Source of the DNA: Ryuthela nishihirai
Taxonomy: Eukaryota; Arthropoda; Arachnida; Araneae; Heptathelidae
Assembly (NCBI GenBank): GCA_038380435.1
Contig: JAWZYU010000011.1
Span: forward strand, 81,320,501-81,384,500
Direction of reading: 5' to 3'
Length of the DNA: 64,000 nucleotides
Below are positions 40,958 through 52,661 of this stretch, piece after piece (the stretch's first letter is position 1; the number at the start of each line of letters is the position of its first letter). Made by a program: the position numbers and the translations under genes. The notes under the pieces are model-generated. The model was given only the letters and a program-made list of their open reading frames with translations. It was not told where the DNA came from and made no database searches.

Positions 40958-41490
40958 TTCATCAGACTCATCTAGTGTTTAGAACATCACCACAGAACCG
41001 GCCAGGTCTAGCACCTAATGTCCGACCCCGCTTTCTTGTGGTGCAGACCGTTAGTACCTTTCAAAAGAGATATTCTCTTTTGGAAGGGAACGGAAGGGGA
41101 GGGCTGCCAGTTCAGTATGGCCTACTGATCTGGTCATCTATGTCCACTTTTTTCTTTTTTTTCAAACCTGCTGAGGAGTGGTCAACTTCACAGGGTCCTG
41201 GTGCTGACCATTTATATCTACTAGACTGGACTTGTTTATGGATTTGAGCTTGATTATGGATCCTGCTTGATTATATCTCCAGCACTGGTGGGCCTCTGTT
41301 GAGGGAGAATCTGCTGCTGTGTTTCCTGTTTGCTTCTGGGTTGCCAGCCCTAAGTGAACAGAGGCATGGGATACCTTATATCAGCTGGTGGATAATCCTA
41401 ATCAGAGGCCATCGCAGGTACCTGAACCTTACTTAGCTACTTGGGCATCGTCAAGCCTAAACTGGAAATAATGTGCCTCAGGCAGGCCAT

Positions 41491-42276
41491 ATGGCTCTTG
41501 AAAAAGTCGACTTGAAAAGGTGGTGCCTGAAGTTCCTACCAGCATTGGTGACTTCAGCCTTTAGCAGAGGAGGAACAGGTCTTTGCCCCATGCCTGCGAT
41601 CAGGGGGCTGTTTGATATTGTTTGCCCTATCAATAAACCTAATTTCTTTAAAAATCCTACTAATCATTTTCCCTCTGCAGGAATGTGGAACGTGAGGACA
41701 TTACATAGAGATTATTCTCTTGATGTCCTCATGCAGGAATTCCAGTGCTATAACCTAGATATTCTAGGCTTGCAAGAGACCAGATGGACGGGTAAAGGTG
41801 AGATACTTAAAAATAACTTTAAATTTCTCTTTACAGGGAGGAAGGATGGAAAGCATTACCAAGGCGTGGGTCTGCTGCTCAGCAGACATGCTAGTGATGC
41901 TCTTCTAGGATATGAGTGCATTAATGAAAGGTTTCTTACAGCAAAATTTCAGACAAGCATTAAAGACTTGAATGTTATCTGCTGTTATGCCCCCACTGAG
42001 TATTCTGATGAGGATGAGAAGGATAGGTATTACAGACAACTTCAGGATATTTTGAATTCTGTCAAGAAAGGAGATATTACCCTTGTTCTTGGTGACTTCA
42101 ATGCCAAAGTTGGTACTGACTCTGACCTTTGGGGAGGGGTGATAGGCCCTTTTGGTATTGGTAGCTGCAATGACAATGGGCAACGTCTCCTACAGGTAAG
42201 TAAACTCAATGGATTCAGAATAACTAACACATATTACAAACACCGCGACATACATAAATACATGGGTTTCACCTGA
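41491..42276 (+). pseudogene. LINE copy 8 endonuclease
   Basis: Starts MALEKVDLKRWCLKFLPALV at the ATG; an upstream GTG extension is not needed. The N-terminal extension runs to FPSAG, then the APE domain: MWNVRTLHRDYS, NLDILGLQETRWTGKG (Glu of the active site), CCYAPTEY, LVLGDFNAKVG (Asp and Asn) and NDNGQRLLQVSKLNGFRITN. The frame breaks at HKY, where two bases are missing compared with copy 2. The remaining SDH motif lies in the next segment. Confidence 0.85.
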
Positions 42277-42282
42277 TGGGCT

Positions 42283-42616
42283 GCATAGGAATATGATTGA
42301 TTATATATTAATTAACAGCAAATGGGCTAGTTCTGTTAGAAATACCAGGGCATATAGGGGAGCTGAAATTGGATCTGACCATTACCTTGTTAAAAGTGTC
42401 TTGCAACTTAAACTTAAAAAGTGTTGCACTAGGGTTAAAAAATTTACCTTTAATACTGAAGCTCTGAAAGACCCAGTTATAGCTAAAGCTTACCATGATA
42501 GGTTACTTAGTCATTATGACAGTCATGGTTTGCTTAATACTGAAGTTGAGGAAGAATGGGGCCGTTTTAAACAGGCTTTTTTCGAAACTAACAGTGCTCT
42601 TTTAGGAAAAAAGTAG
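42283..42616 (+). pseudogene. LINE copy 8 endonuclease end and linker
   Basis: MIDYILINSKWASSVRNTRA, then AEIGSDHYLVKSVLQLKLKK, which completes the APE fold with the conserved SDH. It continues into a basic, probably helical linker up to ALLGKK and a TAG stop at 42614-42616. Copies 2 and 5 read through at this codon. Confidence 0.8.
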
Positions 42617-43847
42617 CAGAGGAGGCAGAACTATTTAAGTGATAAGGCACTTGAGCTTATTTCAGAAAGAAGGAACTGCAGGAATGTCCTTAATCAGTAC
42701 CCTACTAGTCCTAATAGAAAGTATTACAGAGAGCTTAATAAACGTGTAAAGGATCAGTTAGCTACTGATAAGAATCTTTGGCTTGATGGTTTGACTGACA
42801 AAGCTGAGGAAGCAGTTAGGCAGCACAACAGCAGAGAGCTGTACCAGATAGTTAATGTTTTATGTGGTAGAAAACGGACAGGCATACATGGATTGAAGGG
42901 TAAACAAGGTAAGGTTATAGAAGGTGAGGATTCTGTCATGGCTAGGTGGGCTGAGCATTTCAGTGATGTTCTAAACAATGTGGTTAGTTCTACTCCCATT
43001 GTTTGTAATGATGATAGATGCATTGGCAGCTTTAATGTTGGCCCTATAACACAATCTGAAGTTATTTTGGCTATCTCTAAACTTAAACTTCATAAATCCC
43101 CAGGGGTAGATGAAATTACTACAGAAATGCTCATAGCTGGGAATGTTTCGGTTACCACTTGGATGACTGAAATTTTGAATAACTTTTATGATAAAGGCAT
43201 GGTTCCTAAAGATTTACCAGAGCTATTATTATCCCTATTTTCAAAAAAGGTGATCGCAGTTCTTGTGATAACTATAGGGGTATCAGCTTACTCTCTGTTC
43301 CAGGTAAAGTTCTTTCCATGATTGTGCTTAATAGAATTAAGAATCTGGTTGACAGTCAATTGCATGATGAGCAATGTGGATTCAGAAGTGGTAGGAGATG
43401 TGTGGATCAGATATTCTTAGGCAGATTCTTGAGAAATGTTTAGAGTTTCAGAAACCTTTGGTTGCTAGCTTTGTTGATTTCAAAAAGGCTTTCGACTCTG
43501 TTGATCGTCAAAATTTGTGGTTGATTGTGAAATCATATGGTATACCAGACAAGTTAGTTAACATAATGAAAGCTCTCTATAATAACACTGAGTCATGTGT
43601 GAGAGTTGGTAAGTCTTGTAGCAATTGGTTTAGCATTACTTCTGGTGTTCGACAAGGGTACATTTTGTCTCCTTTTCTCTTTAGTTTGGTTGTTGATTAT
43701 GTTATGCGAAATTCACTTCGAGGGAAAGATTTTGGCCTTAAATGGGCTGGAGATATGAAAATTTCTGATTTAGATTATGCTGATGATTTAGCCTTTTTGG
43801 CAAATGATGTTTCATTCGAGCTGTTGATAAAACTGGTAGTAGAGTAG
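42617..43847 (+). pseudogene. LINE copy 8 reverse transcriptase
   Basis: KALELISERRNCRNVLNQYP, RELYQIVNVLCGRKRTG, MARWAEHFSDVLNNVVSSTP and HKSPGVDEITTEMLIAGN lead into the RT: NNFYDKGMVPKD, a frameshift, then a segment holding NYRG-type text, CGFRSGR, DILRQILEKCLEFQKPLVAS, FVDFKKAFDSVD (first catalytic Asp), ITSGVRQGYILSPFLFSLVV and DLDYADDLAFLAND (catalytic YADD, 43766-43800). A deletion follows at about 43815. The catalytic residues are present; only frame breaks disable it. Confidence 0.85.
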
Positions 43848-43849
43848 GT

Positions 43850-44530
43850 TTGGTTATAAACAGAGAGAAAACTAAAGTGATGAAAATTGGTCAGGCAGGT
43901 TGCGATTCAGTTAATCTGAATGGTTGCAGTCTTGAGCAGGTGTCACAGTTTAATTACCTTGGGAGCTATGTAACTGATACTGGTGATGTGCAGCATGAGA
44001 TTAACAGACGAATAGGTATTGCTGCCGGGACTTTTAAGAATCTATGGAGATTGTGGAGAAATAGGCGTATACACCTAAAGACTAAAATTAGACTGTATAA
44101 TAGTTTGGTTCTTTCTAGGGTTAGTTATGGTAGTGAAACTTGGACGCTATGTAAACAAGATAACAGGAAACTAGATGCTTTTGATTCTAGATGCTTACGC
44201 AGTATCTTGGGTATTAGGTGGTTTAACTTTGTAACTAATGATGAGGTTAGGCAAAGGAGTCTGCAACCTCCTTTAAGCAGCATATTGTGCAGAGAGAGAC
44301 TCCGCTGGTTTGGCCATGTTGCCCGTATGGATAATTATAGATTGGCGAATAGGGTTATGAACAGTGTGCCTAGAGGCCTCAGAAGGAGGGGGAGACCTAG
44401 GATGCCGTGGGCAGACAATGTCAAACAGGACCTTGTTAGAATTGGTGTGCAGTGGCCGGATGCAGCAGATGTAGCTCAGGACAGATATGCTTGGAGAATT
44501 AAACTGCGTGGTCTTGTTGGACCTCCGTAG
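43850..44530 (+). pseudogene. LINE copy 8 C-terminal domain
   Basis: VINREKTKVMKIGQAGCDSV, EQVSQFNYLGSYVTDTGD, RIHLKTKIRLYNSLVLSRVS, then YGSETWTLCKQDNRKLDAFD, LGIRWFNFVTNDEVRQRSLQ, HVARMDNYRLANRVM and the basic PRGLRRRGRPRM, ending LVGPP before the stop. It is typical of the post-RT region of this LINE, function unknown and presumably nucleic-acid binding. Clean frame, so it is the best template for identifying other copies. Confidence 0.85.
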
Positions 44531-44574
44531 CCCATGGCTGCTTGAGGATGATGATGATGATGATGAACCTTCTT

Positions 44575-44812
44575 TCCAACACCCAGATTCCACCTAATGT
44601 CCAAGATACTGTGTAAGAATCTAAAATCAAAAGCATCAAGATTCCTGTTATCTAGTTTACAAAGCATCCACGTTTCACTACTATAACACCATCCTAAAAA
44701 GAACCAAACTATTATACAGTCTAATTTTAGTCTTTAGGTGCATACGCCTATTTCTCCACCTCTCCATAGATTCTTAAAAGCCCCAGCAGTTTTCTGTTAT
44801 TATTCCCCAATC
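44575..44812 (-). mobile_element. LINE copy 9, antisense scrap
   Basis: The reverse complement reads CTGCTGGGGCTTTTAAGAATC, then GAGGTGGAGAAATAGGCG, AAGACTAAAATTAGACTG and TTAGACATTAGGTGG-like text. These match the LINE segment just upstream of the C-terminal domain (compare 44020-44230). It lies tail-to-tail with copy 8, 10 bp after its (GAT)n tail. Confidence 0.75.
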
Positions 44813-46610
44813 ATATGAACAATAGTAAGAAAATTTATCAAAATTAGGGGCAAGACAGAACTATTTTTATTTGTTATCAAAAATACAGTACTTTTGAAGG
44901 CCAGATCAAAAAAGTGATGACATAACTGTCTTTTTGAATTTTTTATAAATATATAGTACTACAACCTAAAATATAGAATTATCCTTTTAAATATTGGTCA
45001 CCATAATGGTAGCCTAATTCCAATAAGTGTTTCGGGAAAAACATTACCCTGTTTATGCAGAGACTAAACAGCACATAAATCTGTTGAAAAAGTCTGAATA
45101 TCTACTTTATGCTGCTTTTATAGTTATAGTTCTCATTGTGTGGTTGCAGGTATGAGCTCTCCTACATAACATTGACTATCTAACTTCATGATATAGGGAA
45201 TGCAGGTACCACAACTGAAAGGTTGCTACCCTATTTTACATATCTTAAGAAATTAATGACTCTCCCCCCCCCCCATACACCCTCTTGCACTTCCTTCAGC
45301 TGTCATACCACTGCCAACTCGCCCCAGAGTCTCCTATGTCAGCAATGAAGCAAGAAAGTCTGTTGTGAATGCCTTCAGGCAATAATCGGTGTACTTCAAA
45401 CAACATCGTGTTTGCATCCTGTCATAAAGTAATATACTAAGTCCCTTCTCCATGTATTCAGCCTTCCTTGCAAGTGTAAATAATTCCTGAGGAGTAATTG
45501 TAACACATCTGGAATTTGCATTCTGTGATAGCTGACCTCTCTGTTCGTGCATTTTCATCGTATTGAAACTGCCATATTTGTTATTCTGCATCGTTTAGCC
45601 TTAATCTTCAAAGGCTTATGGTTAGCATGTCCACTCAGATTATCTTTGTCCCCTCTACACTGCAGCTCCTTTATGGTCATCATGTCTCCATATTCTCTAG
45701 CTTTAATTACACTCAGAAGGAAACTGTGGGAAGAAAAAAACTGTGTGGTTGTGAAAGAAAACTTAAAAAGTGAATGTTTTATGTATATGGAAATAAAAAA
45801 TGAAACAGATATTACTAAGCAAAAAACATAGAAGTTTTTATAAGCAGCCCAATCTGCCACTGACTGTTGCTATTTATAAATACAAATTCCAACTGCTCAC
45901 AGTAAAATTTTAAATATATTTTTAGGCCCCTCATATCATGAGGCTTCAGCTGTAGCTTAGGTAACTTATTCGTAAGTCCAACCCTGGATAAGTAGGTCAG
46001 AATACTGGAAATCATAACCAATCGATAAATTAGGTGTATTTCAGCAGAGTAAAGACATAAACTAAATTGTTTCTACTTGATGCTATTTTTTGGTGACTTA
46101 CCACCAATGTACAATCACTGCAGATTCAAACAGATTTATTTTTAAATATTATCATAATTTTTTGAAGCCGAATTAACAGGCAAAAGATAAATATCATAGA
46201 CTGAAATGTTATTTTCAGCATTTGTTTAGAAACCAGGAGCATAGTTAAAAGGGTTCTAAAGCACTCTCCTTAAATCTTTGAAAGCTTAAAATTGAAAAAT
46301 TATAAAATTTTTACAGGTACATTTCATTGTTTTGGGGAGGGAGGACTCTGTGTTGGTTGAAAGTGAGTAAAAATGATACTAATAAAAAAAAAGTTGCAGC
46401 TTCTCTTTTTCTAAGAAAAGGGCATGGCTTCCCCTTTATTTTAGTTTGTTTTCAGAAAAAGTAAGCTAAAGTTTTCACTTTGTTATCTCTCTGTCTTGTC
46501 CATCTGTGGACATTGATTTTTTTTATTTTTAGAGATATTTTAAAAATTATTTTTTAGTTGGATGGGTATTGACAAAATATTATGATTTGCACTTTCAGGA
46601 TCTTCTAAAC
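44813..46610. other. Non-coding stretch before the hAT element
   Basis: No gene that I can support. Open frames near 45334-45860 on both strands lack recognisable motifs. A poly-C run (45265-45274) is present. Confidence 0.45.
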
Positions 46611-46850
46611 CATAGATTCCCAACGGGGGTGATACTGCCCCCCAGTGGGCGCTGGAACCTTCCATGGAGGCGGTAGTGGATCCAGAGGCAAATGGGGGGC
46701 GTTGAGGCAGTCGAGGGGCTGTCAAATAAATAAATAAATTTAATGGAATTTTCTGTGACAACTTTTTTATCTCTTCTATTCTGTGGTGTCTTTCTGGTGA
46801 TTCTAGTCATCCACTACCTCATTCGTCATGTACAGCTTTTCAACTGCAGC

Positions 46851-47260
46851 TTAGACAATAAGTTCCCTGCTACCGCCTACTAGCATACTGGTATGTCTGA
46901 AGTCGACTGAGATGCTCTCAAAAGTTCTCTTCAAGTTCACACATTGGATATAAGCTTCAATATGTTTTCCCACTCCAAGTTGCTTTGAGTATGCTTTATG
47001 GTACGTAGTTACAATACCATCCATCAGAACATAAGGTATAATATTAACATTACACTTGTGAATTAGGCTCAACTCATTAACCAGCAGATCATACTTCGTC
47101 TTCTTTTCAACCTCTACTGTCTGCAGGTTATCCTGAGATGTTATTCCTACTTCAATAATTGTAATCTCATTCAATACCTTAACATGCACTACTATATCGG
47201 TCTTATTATGTTGGACATGTGTGTCTGTCCTGATAGGCAAATCAACCTTGATGCAATAAT
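46851..47260 (-). pseudogene. R2-like endonuclease (PD-(D/E)XK) fragment
   Basis: Minus-strand reading VDLPIRTDTHVQHNKTDIVV, HVKVLNEITIIEVGI, EVEKKTKYDLLVNELSLIHK, CNVNIIPYVLMDGIVT resembles the restriction-like endonuclease C-terminus of R2/NeSL-type non-LTR elements. That pattern is W-D-P-x-x-TD-x-x-x-x-NKPDIV, then an acidic beta strand with E/D, then KE-x-EK-x-x-KY-x-x-L and a V-IPVV strand. The candidate catalytic residues are the D of TDIVV and the E of IIEVG. No RT is adjacent. It is open from about 47255 to a stop at 46851. It lies inside the hAT but antisense to it, so it is probably an older insertion. Confidence 0.5.
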
Positions 47261-47767
47261 AACGTAATAATAATAAATTTATTATATTTAATATTTTTTT
47301 ATAATTATTTTTTTAATATAATAAAATACTTTGAAAATACCTGTTTTCATGAATAAATAATTTATCTAGCTATGTAAATTATCTTATTGTTATTGCGTTA
47401 ATAAGCATTTTTAAATTTGCATTAGGTATACCTATACCTAATTTGTTTTAGTTTAGAATAGATTGATGGTGACAAGTCCTTGCAAGTTGGTAGGCAAACA
47501 TGTGGTTCATGCAATTTAACATGTTTCGACAAGAATATGGGAGCTTGAAATGACTTGTTTACGGAGCAAGTGCGCCGGCATCGCAAACATACAAGTTAAT
47601 GCGTGCACAAAATCAAATCTATAAAAGCGATAGCTCTAGGAATGTTTTATTATTTTTATGTGCTTCGCCGTAATAAATAGTCGTGGGGGATAAATGTTAG
47701 AAGTCATTATAAACATTTTTTTTATAACTATCTATAAATCTGTTGAGAAGTTAATTTGTATTTGAAA

Positions 47768-49470
47768 ATGTCTGAATCTACATCTAAAAAGAAATGTCGA
47801 CAGTACAGTATTGAGTATTTGAAATATGGATTTACGTACTCTCCTACAAACCAATCATTACCTATGTGTTTAATTTGCCAAAAAGTTTTTTCAAATGAAG
47901 CTATGAAACCTTCTAGGCTACAAGAGCATTTAAATATAATGCATGCTGATAAGAAGAACAAAGATTTATCCTATTTTCAAGAACTGGAAAAGCAATATTT
48001 AAAACAGCCAACTATGTCAAACCTTTTTGCGTCGTCTTCTAAACAAGATGATGATGGACTACGAGCCTCATATAACGTTTCATTGTTAATCGCAAAAGCA
48101 GGAAAACCACACACAATTGGTGAGGAATTAATTTTGCCGGCAGTCAAAGAGATATTAAAAACTGTTCTTCATCATAAGACACCGTCAGATATCATCAAAA
48201 AAATTCCTCTCAGTAATAATTCAGTGCAAAGAAGAATAGATGAAATGGCAAAAGACGTTGAAATATCATTATGTGATTACTTAAAGACTTGCAAATTTTC
48301 CATTCAACTCGATGAATCAACTCTACCAAATAACGAAGCTCTACTCTTATCATACGTACGATTTATAAAAGAAGAAAAAATTCGTGAAGAGTTATTACTT
48401 GCTAAAAATTTGGAATCTGATACAAAGGGAGAATCCATATTTAATACCATGCAAAAGTTTTTTCAAGAGAAAGAAATTCCTATTTGCAATATTTTGACTG
48501 CTGCTACTGATGGTGCTCCAGCAATGACAGGGCGTCATAAGGGTTTCATAGCGCATTTGAAACAAGCAGTACCAAATGTTCTCACTGTACATTGTATTAT
48601 TCATCGTCAGCATTTGGTTGCAAAAAATTTGAATGAACGTCTGCATACGTTGCTCCATTACATTATTAAAGCAATCAATAAGATTAGAAGCAATTCATTG
48701 AATGACCGATTATTTGGTAAGCTTTGTAATGAAAATGATGAAGATTACAATCGCTTGCTGCTGCACACAGAAGTATGTTGGCTCTCTAAAGGTGTTTTTC
48801 TGAATCGTTTTTTCAATCTATTTGACTCAGTACTGGACTTTCTTGAAGACAGAGACAAAAAATTGCACGAAAACCTGATTATGTCAAAAAATGACATCGC
48901 TTATTTGACAGACCTGTTTAAAATATTTAATCAAGTTAATTTACAATTGCAAGGTGATGAGTTGAATTTAATTAAAACAAAAAACGTCATAGCTGCTTTT
49001 GCAGGAAAACTTCTTCTATTCAAACGAAATCTAGGTAGAGGTGAATACAACCACTTTCCGACATTATCAGCAGTGTCTGTAAAACCGGACGATTTACTTA
49101 CTGCCAACACTTGGAAGTTCTTCATATTGATTTTACGGAGCGTTTCCAAGATATTTTAAACATGAATATACCGAGTTGGGTTTTAGATCCTTTTGCAAAC
49201 ACAGATACTGAAGAATCATCAAATTTGGAAGAGGAACTCTTAGAACTCACGACTAACGAAGGACTCAAAGTAAAATTCAAACATGGATACCAAGAGTTCT
49301 GGATTCAAAAATCAATACCAGTTCTCTACCCTGGATTGTGGGCAATAGTACAGAAGTTTTTAATCGCATTTCCTTCGTCCTGTATGGCTGAGTGTGGATT
49401 CAGTGCAGTAGCTAATTTACTGTCAAAGAAGAGGAACAGACTACACATCACTGAACCTGGTGATCTGTGA
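47768..49470 (+). pseudogene. hAT transposase (BED-finger, ZBED5/SCAND3-like), frameshifted
   Basis: Starts at ATG 47768 (MSESTSKKKC). BED-type finger at residues 34-59: C34-x2-C37, H54-x4-H59. RNase-H-like core: QLDEST (Asp 182), ATDGAPAMTG (Asp 248) and HCIIHRQH (about 275-282). A frame break near 49110 moves reading into the -1 frame, where the C-terminal dimerisation region follows: VLHIDFTERFQDI, IPVLYPGLWAIVQKFLIAFP, SSCMAECGFSAVANLLSKKR (with the catalytic Glu) and RNRLHI, ending at 49470. All expected domains are present and the single frameshift is the only visible defect. It would cut and paste the element bounded by 46611-49833. Confidence 0.9.
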
Positions 49471-49841
49471 TTGATGTTAACGAAATTGGAATCTGGCATT
49501 AACAAATTGTTAACACTCCACCAGCCTCAACCATCTCATTAATTTTTTTATTTATTATTAATTTTGTGTTTATCTCATTATTTTTTATTTCTTATTTATT
49601 CTATGTTTATTTTTAAAATTTTAATAAACAATTTTATTGTACATTTGGTTGTCGTTTTATTAATTTCTGCTTTAGATTTTTAATAGATAAATAAACAGAT
49701 AAATTAGGTACAGATAATATGCAACAATATTTTAATATTTCATATAAAATTAACTATTATGGACTAGGGGGGTGTTGAAATTTTTGTTCTCTTCTAAAGG
49801 GGGGCAAAGGTCAGAAAAGGTTGGGAATCACTGTTCTAACC

Positions 49842-51334
49842 TATTGTAAATATATACCAATGGCTGTGGCAGTTAACTGCATGCTGGCATTAAGCAGTCT
49901 ACCTATCACAATTGATCACATTGTTTGTATCACATTGATACAAACTTCAAAAGTTGCATAAAAAAACCTTCACAAAAAGCTGGTTAAAATTACTCCTGTC
50001 CGCTTAACATCTGAAAAGGTTAAAGAAAAAATTAAATTACATCAAATTCTGCTCTTTCACAGAATATAATTACAGACATATCAAGCGGGGTACAGAACTT
50101 CCGCTTATTCCCCTAATAACAATTCGTATATGTGAAATCTAAATATTCTACCATGCATAAAAAAAGTGGATATTGGAACACTGTTAAATCCTCCTAACTA
50201 CAAGTAAAAAACTTGAAGCTAAGAATTAAAATTTTACAAACAAGTGGAATTGTAATCATCTGCTAAGGATTCACCTAAACACAATAATCGCAAGTTAGCT
50301 GAAATAAAAATGCATTAGTTACCTCCCCTCATCGAGCTTTACGGCCCTCTCCCAAAGGAGTTTTGCTAGTGGCCTTCTGGGTCAAACTAGTCTTTTTCAT
50401 TGGAGAAAGCTCTAAAAGGGTACAAGACATCTGGTCAGCCCATATATATGCAAATGAATGTCGCCAATGTCATCCCAATAATTCTGCATCATTGACACAT
50501 CAATATCACTGATAACACTGAACACATTTAAACACATATAAATACATTGTTTCCAAGAGTAAAAAAGTTGTATCAATAATTTATAATATATGACGCTAAC
50601 ATTTCATCCAATACAATTCCATTCACTTTTTGCATGAAAATACACTTGGCATTCAAAAATTCACTTAAAAATACAGAATACACCTAAAAATATTTAATCA
50701 CTGTGTACTAAATTCTCTTTCATTCTCATCATTCATATCCATAAACATTTTACAATTTCTAAATTCTAACAATGTTAGCTTATAATTCAGTTTTCAGTCG
50801 GCTGAAATGAAAAAAATCTACAAAAATACAATTTAAATCATGTTAATACAATATAACAACAATACAATATAACTTATATAAAACAGATGAACAAGAATAC
50901 ATAAAAAAAATTCTATTCACATCACAGTATAAACTCAATATATAAATCTTGAATAGTAAATTTACTTTTAAAAAAATAAATATCGAAACTCCAAGGTTTC
51001 AACAAGAAATTAAACATTTCAAAATCTAAGTGTATAAATCTCAATAAATATTGGATTAATATTTAGAGATGAAATCGTTAAAAATCTAGGCGAAGAATCA
51101 ACGATGACATAAGAAGATAGTCATAACTAAGTTTGACAAGATAAGTTTGAAGATTTGATAACAAAGATGACCTCAAGAAGATAGTCATAACTAAGTTTGT
51201 GTTTAAGATTTTTATTTTGGACATATATATATATCACATAATGATTCATTCATTATTGGTCAGTCTTCATCTATATCAGAGAAAAGAAATAAACATTATA
51301 AATCATTAGTGCCACAGTGGAAGAAGAATATTAT
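49842..51334. other. AT-rich spacer between hAT and Gypsy 1
   Basis: No coding sequence. Contains a short direct duplication AAGAAGATAGTCATAACTAAG at about 51108 and 51175. If Gypsy 1 inserted into Gypsy 2, the other flank of Gypsy 2 should start here, but I see no clear homology. Confidence 0.45.
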
Positions 51335-51881
51335 TGTAAATTTTAAATGGATGACACTGAGCATGACTATAATACTAATATTTACAATGCAAATTACAAT
51401 AAAATGCAAATTATTACAAAAATATGGATGAAATAACTTATAAACAAACTAACTGCTATCGAACATAAATTAATAACCCTTTTTCTACAGAGCGTATAAG
51501 ACCAGCTCTGTTCTACTAAACTACTACCTCTTCATTTTGTTTGTCATATTACTTGAATACCTTTACTTCAGGCGCAAACAATCCTTTGTCTTTGGTTAGA
51601 TCACTAGATTTATCATACTAGCAAAACAAAACAACCACCAGCGTACACACCACATAAAGATATTTCTTGTTTTTACTTATCATGCACTGACTCAGACTAT
51701 CCAAACTTCCTTTGTGATCTGCACAACTCCGGCACACTGAAATTCTATTATTCTCTTTTTCAGGTCGGTTCTATATTCAAATTTGTTTGTTGTATAATTC
51801 TCACGCACAAGTATATGTGAGCATTCATGTCACGTTTTGTCATGAAGTCACTGCAGCAGCACATTCATCTATCATATAACA
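51335..51881 (-). repeat. Gypsy 1 3' LTR
   Basis: Minus-strand start TGTTATATGATAGATGAATG, end CATTTAAAATTTACA (TG/CA). It matches the 5' LTR along its length (CATTTGTCATATT-ACTTGAATACCTT-A-TTCAGGCG, CAAATTTGTT-GTTGTATAATTCTC on plus), with scattered substitutions. Confidence 0.9.
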
Positions 51882-51897
51882 CTGTCCTCTCCTTAGG
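51882..51897 (-). other. Gypsy 1 polypurine tract
   Basis: Minus strand AAGGAGAGGACAG lies directly upstream of the 3' LTR, at the place where second-strand synthesis of Ty3/Gypsy elements is primed. Identified by position and purine content. Confidence 0.65.
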
Positions 51898-52226
51898 TCT
51901 TGTTTGTCCCGAGCAATTCTGGATTCCGAAGCTTCTTCAGTTCTTCGATGAAATGGCTAAACGATCCACATGTACCACCTTCCACTTTGTAGTTGGACAT
52001 CGATGAATGCAATACACCATGTTGTTAATCCTGTTAACTATCGTATATGGACCTTCCCTAGGTTTCTGAAGTTTTGGAGAAAGCCTCTTCTTTCTATGTA
52101 GATTGTATAGCCAGACAAGATCTCCTTGATTGAAAACAGTTCCATTTATTTTACTGTTGTATCTCGTTTTGGTCTCTCGCTTGCTAAGTTGATGTTATGT
52201 CTAACGGAGTGATGGATTTTTTCAAG

Positions 52227-52643
52227 TCATTGTTCTAATTCTTGTACGTATTGTGGAGTGGATACAGACATTGCTTCGGGCCAACCATATAAAAGGTCAC
52301 AGGGAAGACATAGCTCTCTTCCAAAGAGCATCATGGAAGGTGTCTGTCCAGTTGTCTCATGCACTGCTGTTTTATATGCCAACAAAAGGAGTGCTATATG
52401 GCGATTCCAATCACATTGATGGTCGTTGACAAACAATGCTAGATGTTGTGCAATTGTCCTATTAAATCTTTCAACCATACCATCTGACTGAGAGTGTAGG
52501 GGAATTGTTCTGGTTTTCGGAATGCCTAATAATTGGCAGATGCCTTTAAACACATTGGATTCAAAATTCTGTCCTTGGTCAGAGTGGAGTTGGAAAGGTA
52601 CTCCATACCTACTAATCAAGTTATTTACTATCATCTCTGCCAC
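52227..52643 (-). pseudogene. Gypsy 1 integrase, second half of core and C-terminal region
   Basis: NNLISRYGVPFQLHSDQGQN (second catalytic Asp), FKGICQLLGIPKTRTIPLHS, QSDGMVERFNRTIAQHL (catalytic Glu), then NRHIALLLLAYKTAVHETTG, MMLFGRELCLPCDLLYGWP. The D35E spacing of the core is respected. After LEQ the frame stops, and the C-terminal tail continues in degraded form to about 51900. It is separated from the first half by a frame break at about 52644-52662. Inserts the DNA copy into the genome; catalytic residues intact. Confidence 0.85.
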
Positions 52644-52661
52644 TGTTGTTCATTCCTGGTC

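Larger units (their letters stand above)
40975..44565 (+). mobile_element. LINE copy 8, best preserved
   Basis: Leader from about 40985 (ACAGAACCGGCCAGGTCTAG), protein from ATG at 41491, and (GAT)n tail 44548-44565. Breaks are few: a 2-bp loss at about 42262, a TAG at 42614-42616, a 1-bp loss at about 43214, small deletions at about 43410 and 43815. Both APE endonuclease and RT motifs are present. The order is leader, N-terminal extension, APE endonuclease, RT, C-terminal basic domain. It serves here as the reference copy. Clade RTE/CR1-like by appearance only. Confidence 0.9.
46611..49833 (+). mobile_element. hAT transposon with ends and target duplications
   Basis: Terminal inverted repeats CATAGATTCCCAAC (46611) and, inverted, CAGTGATTCCCAAC (ending 49833): 12 of 14 match. 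The flanking 8-bp duplication is TTCTAAAC (46603-46610) / TTCTAACC (49834-49841), one mismatch. Eight-base duplications and CA...TTCCCAAC ends are hallmarks of hAT elements. Subterminal G-rich text (GGGGGTGATACTGCCCCCCA / GGGGGGCAAAGG) is typical of the ZBED5-type hAT ends. The transposase frame is on plus, and an unrelated antisense endonuclease fragment sits between the left end and the gene. Confidence 0.9.

Noticed and set aside
45334..45860. Open frames on both strands between LINE copy 9 and the hAT
   Set aside because: Overlapping on opposite strands, no motifs, biased composition.
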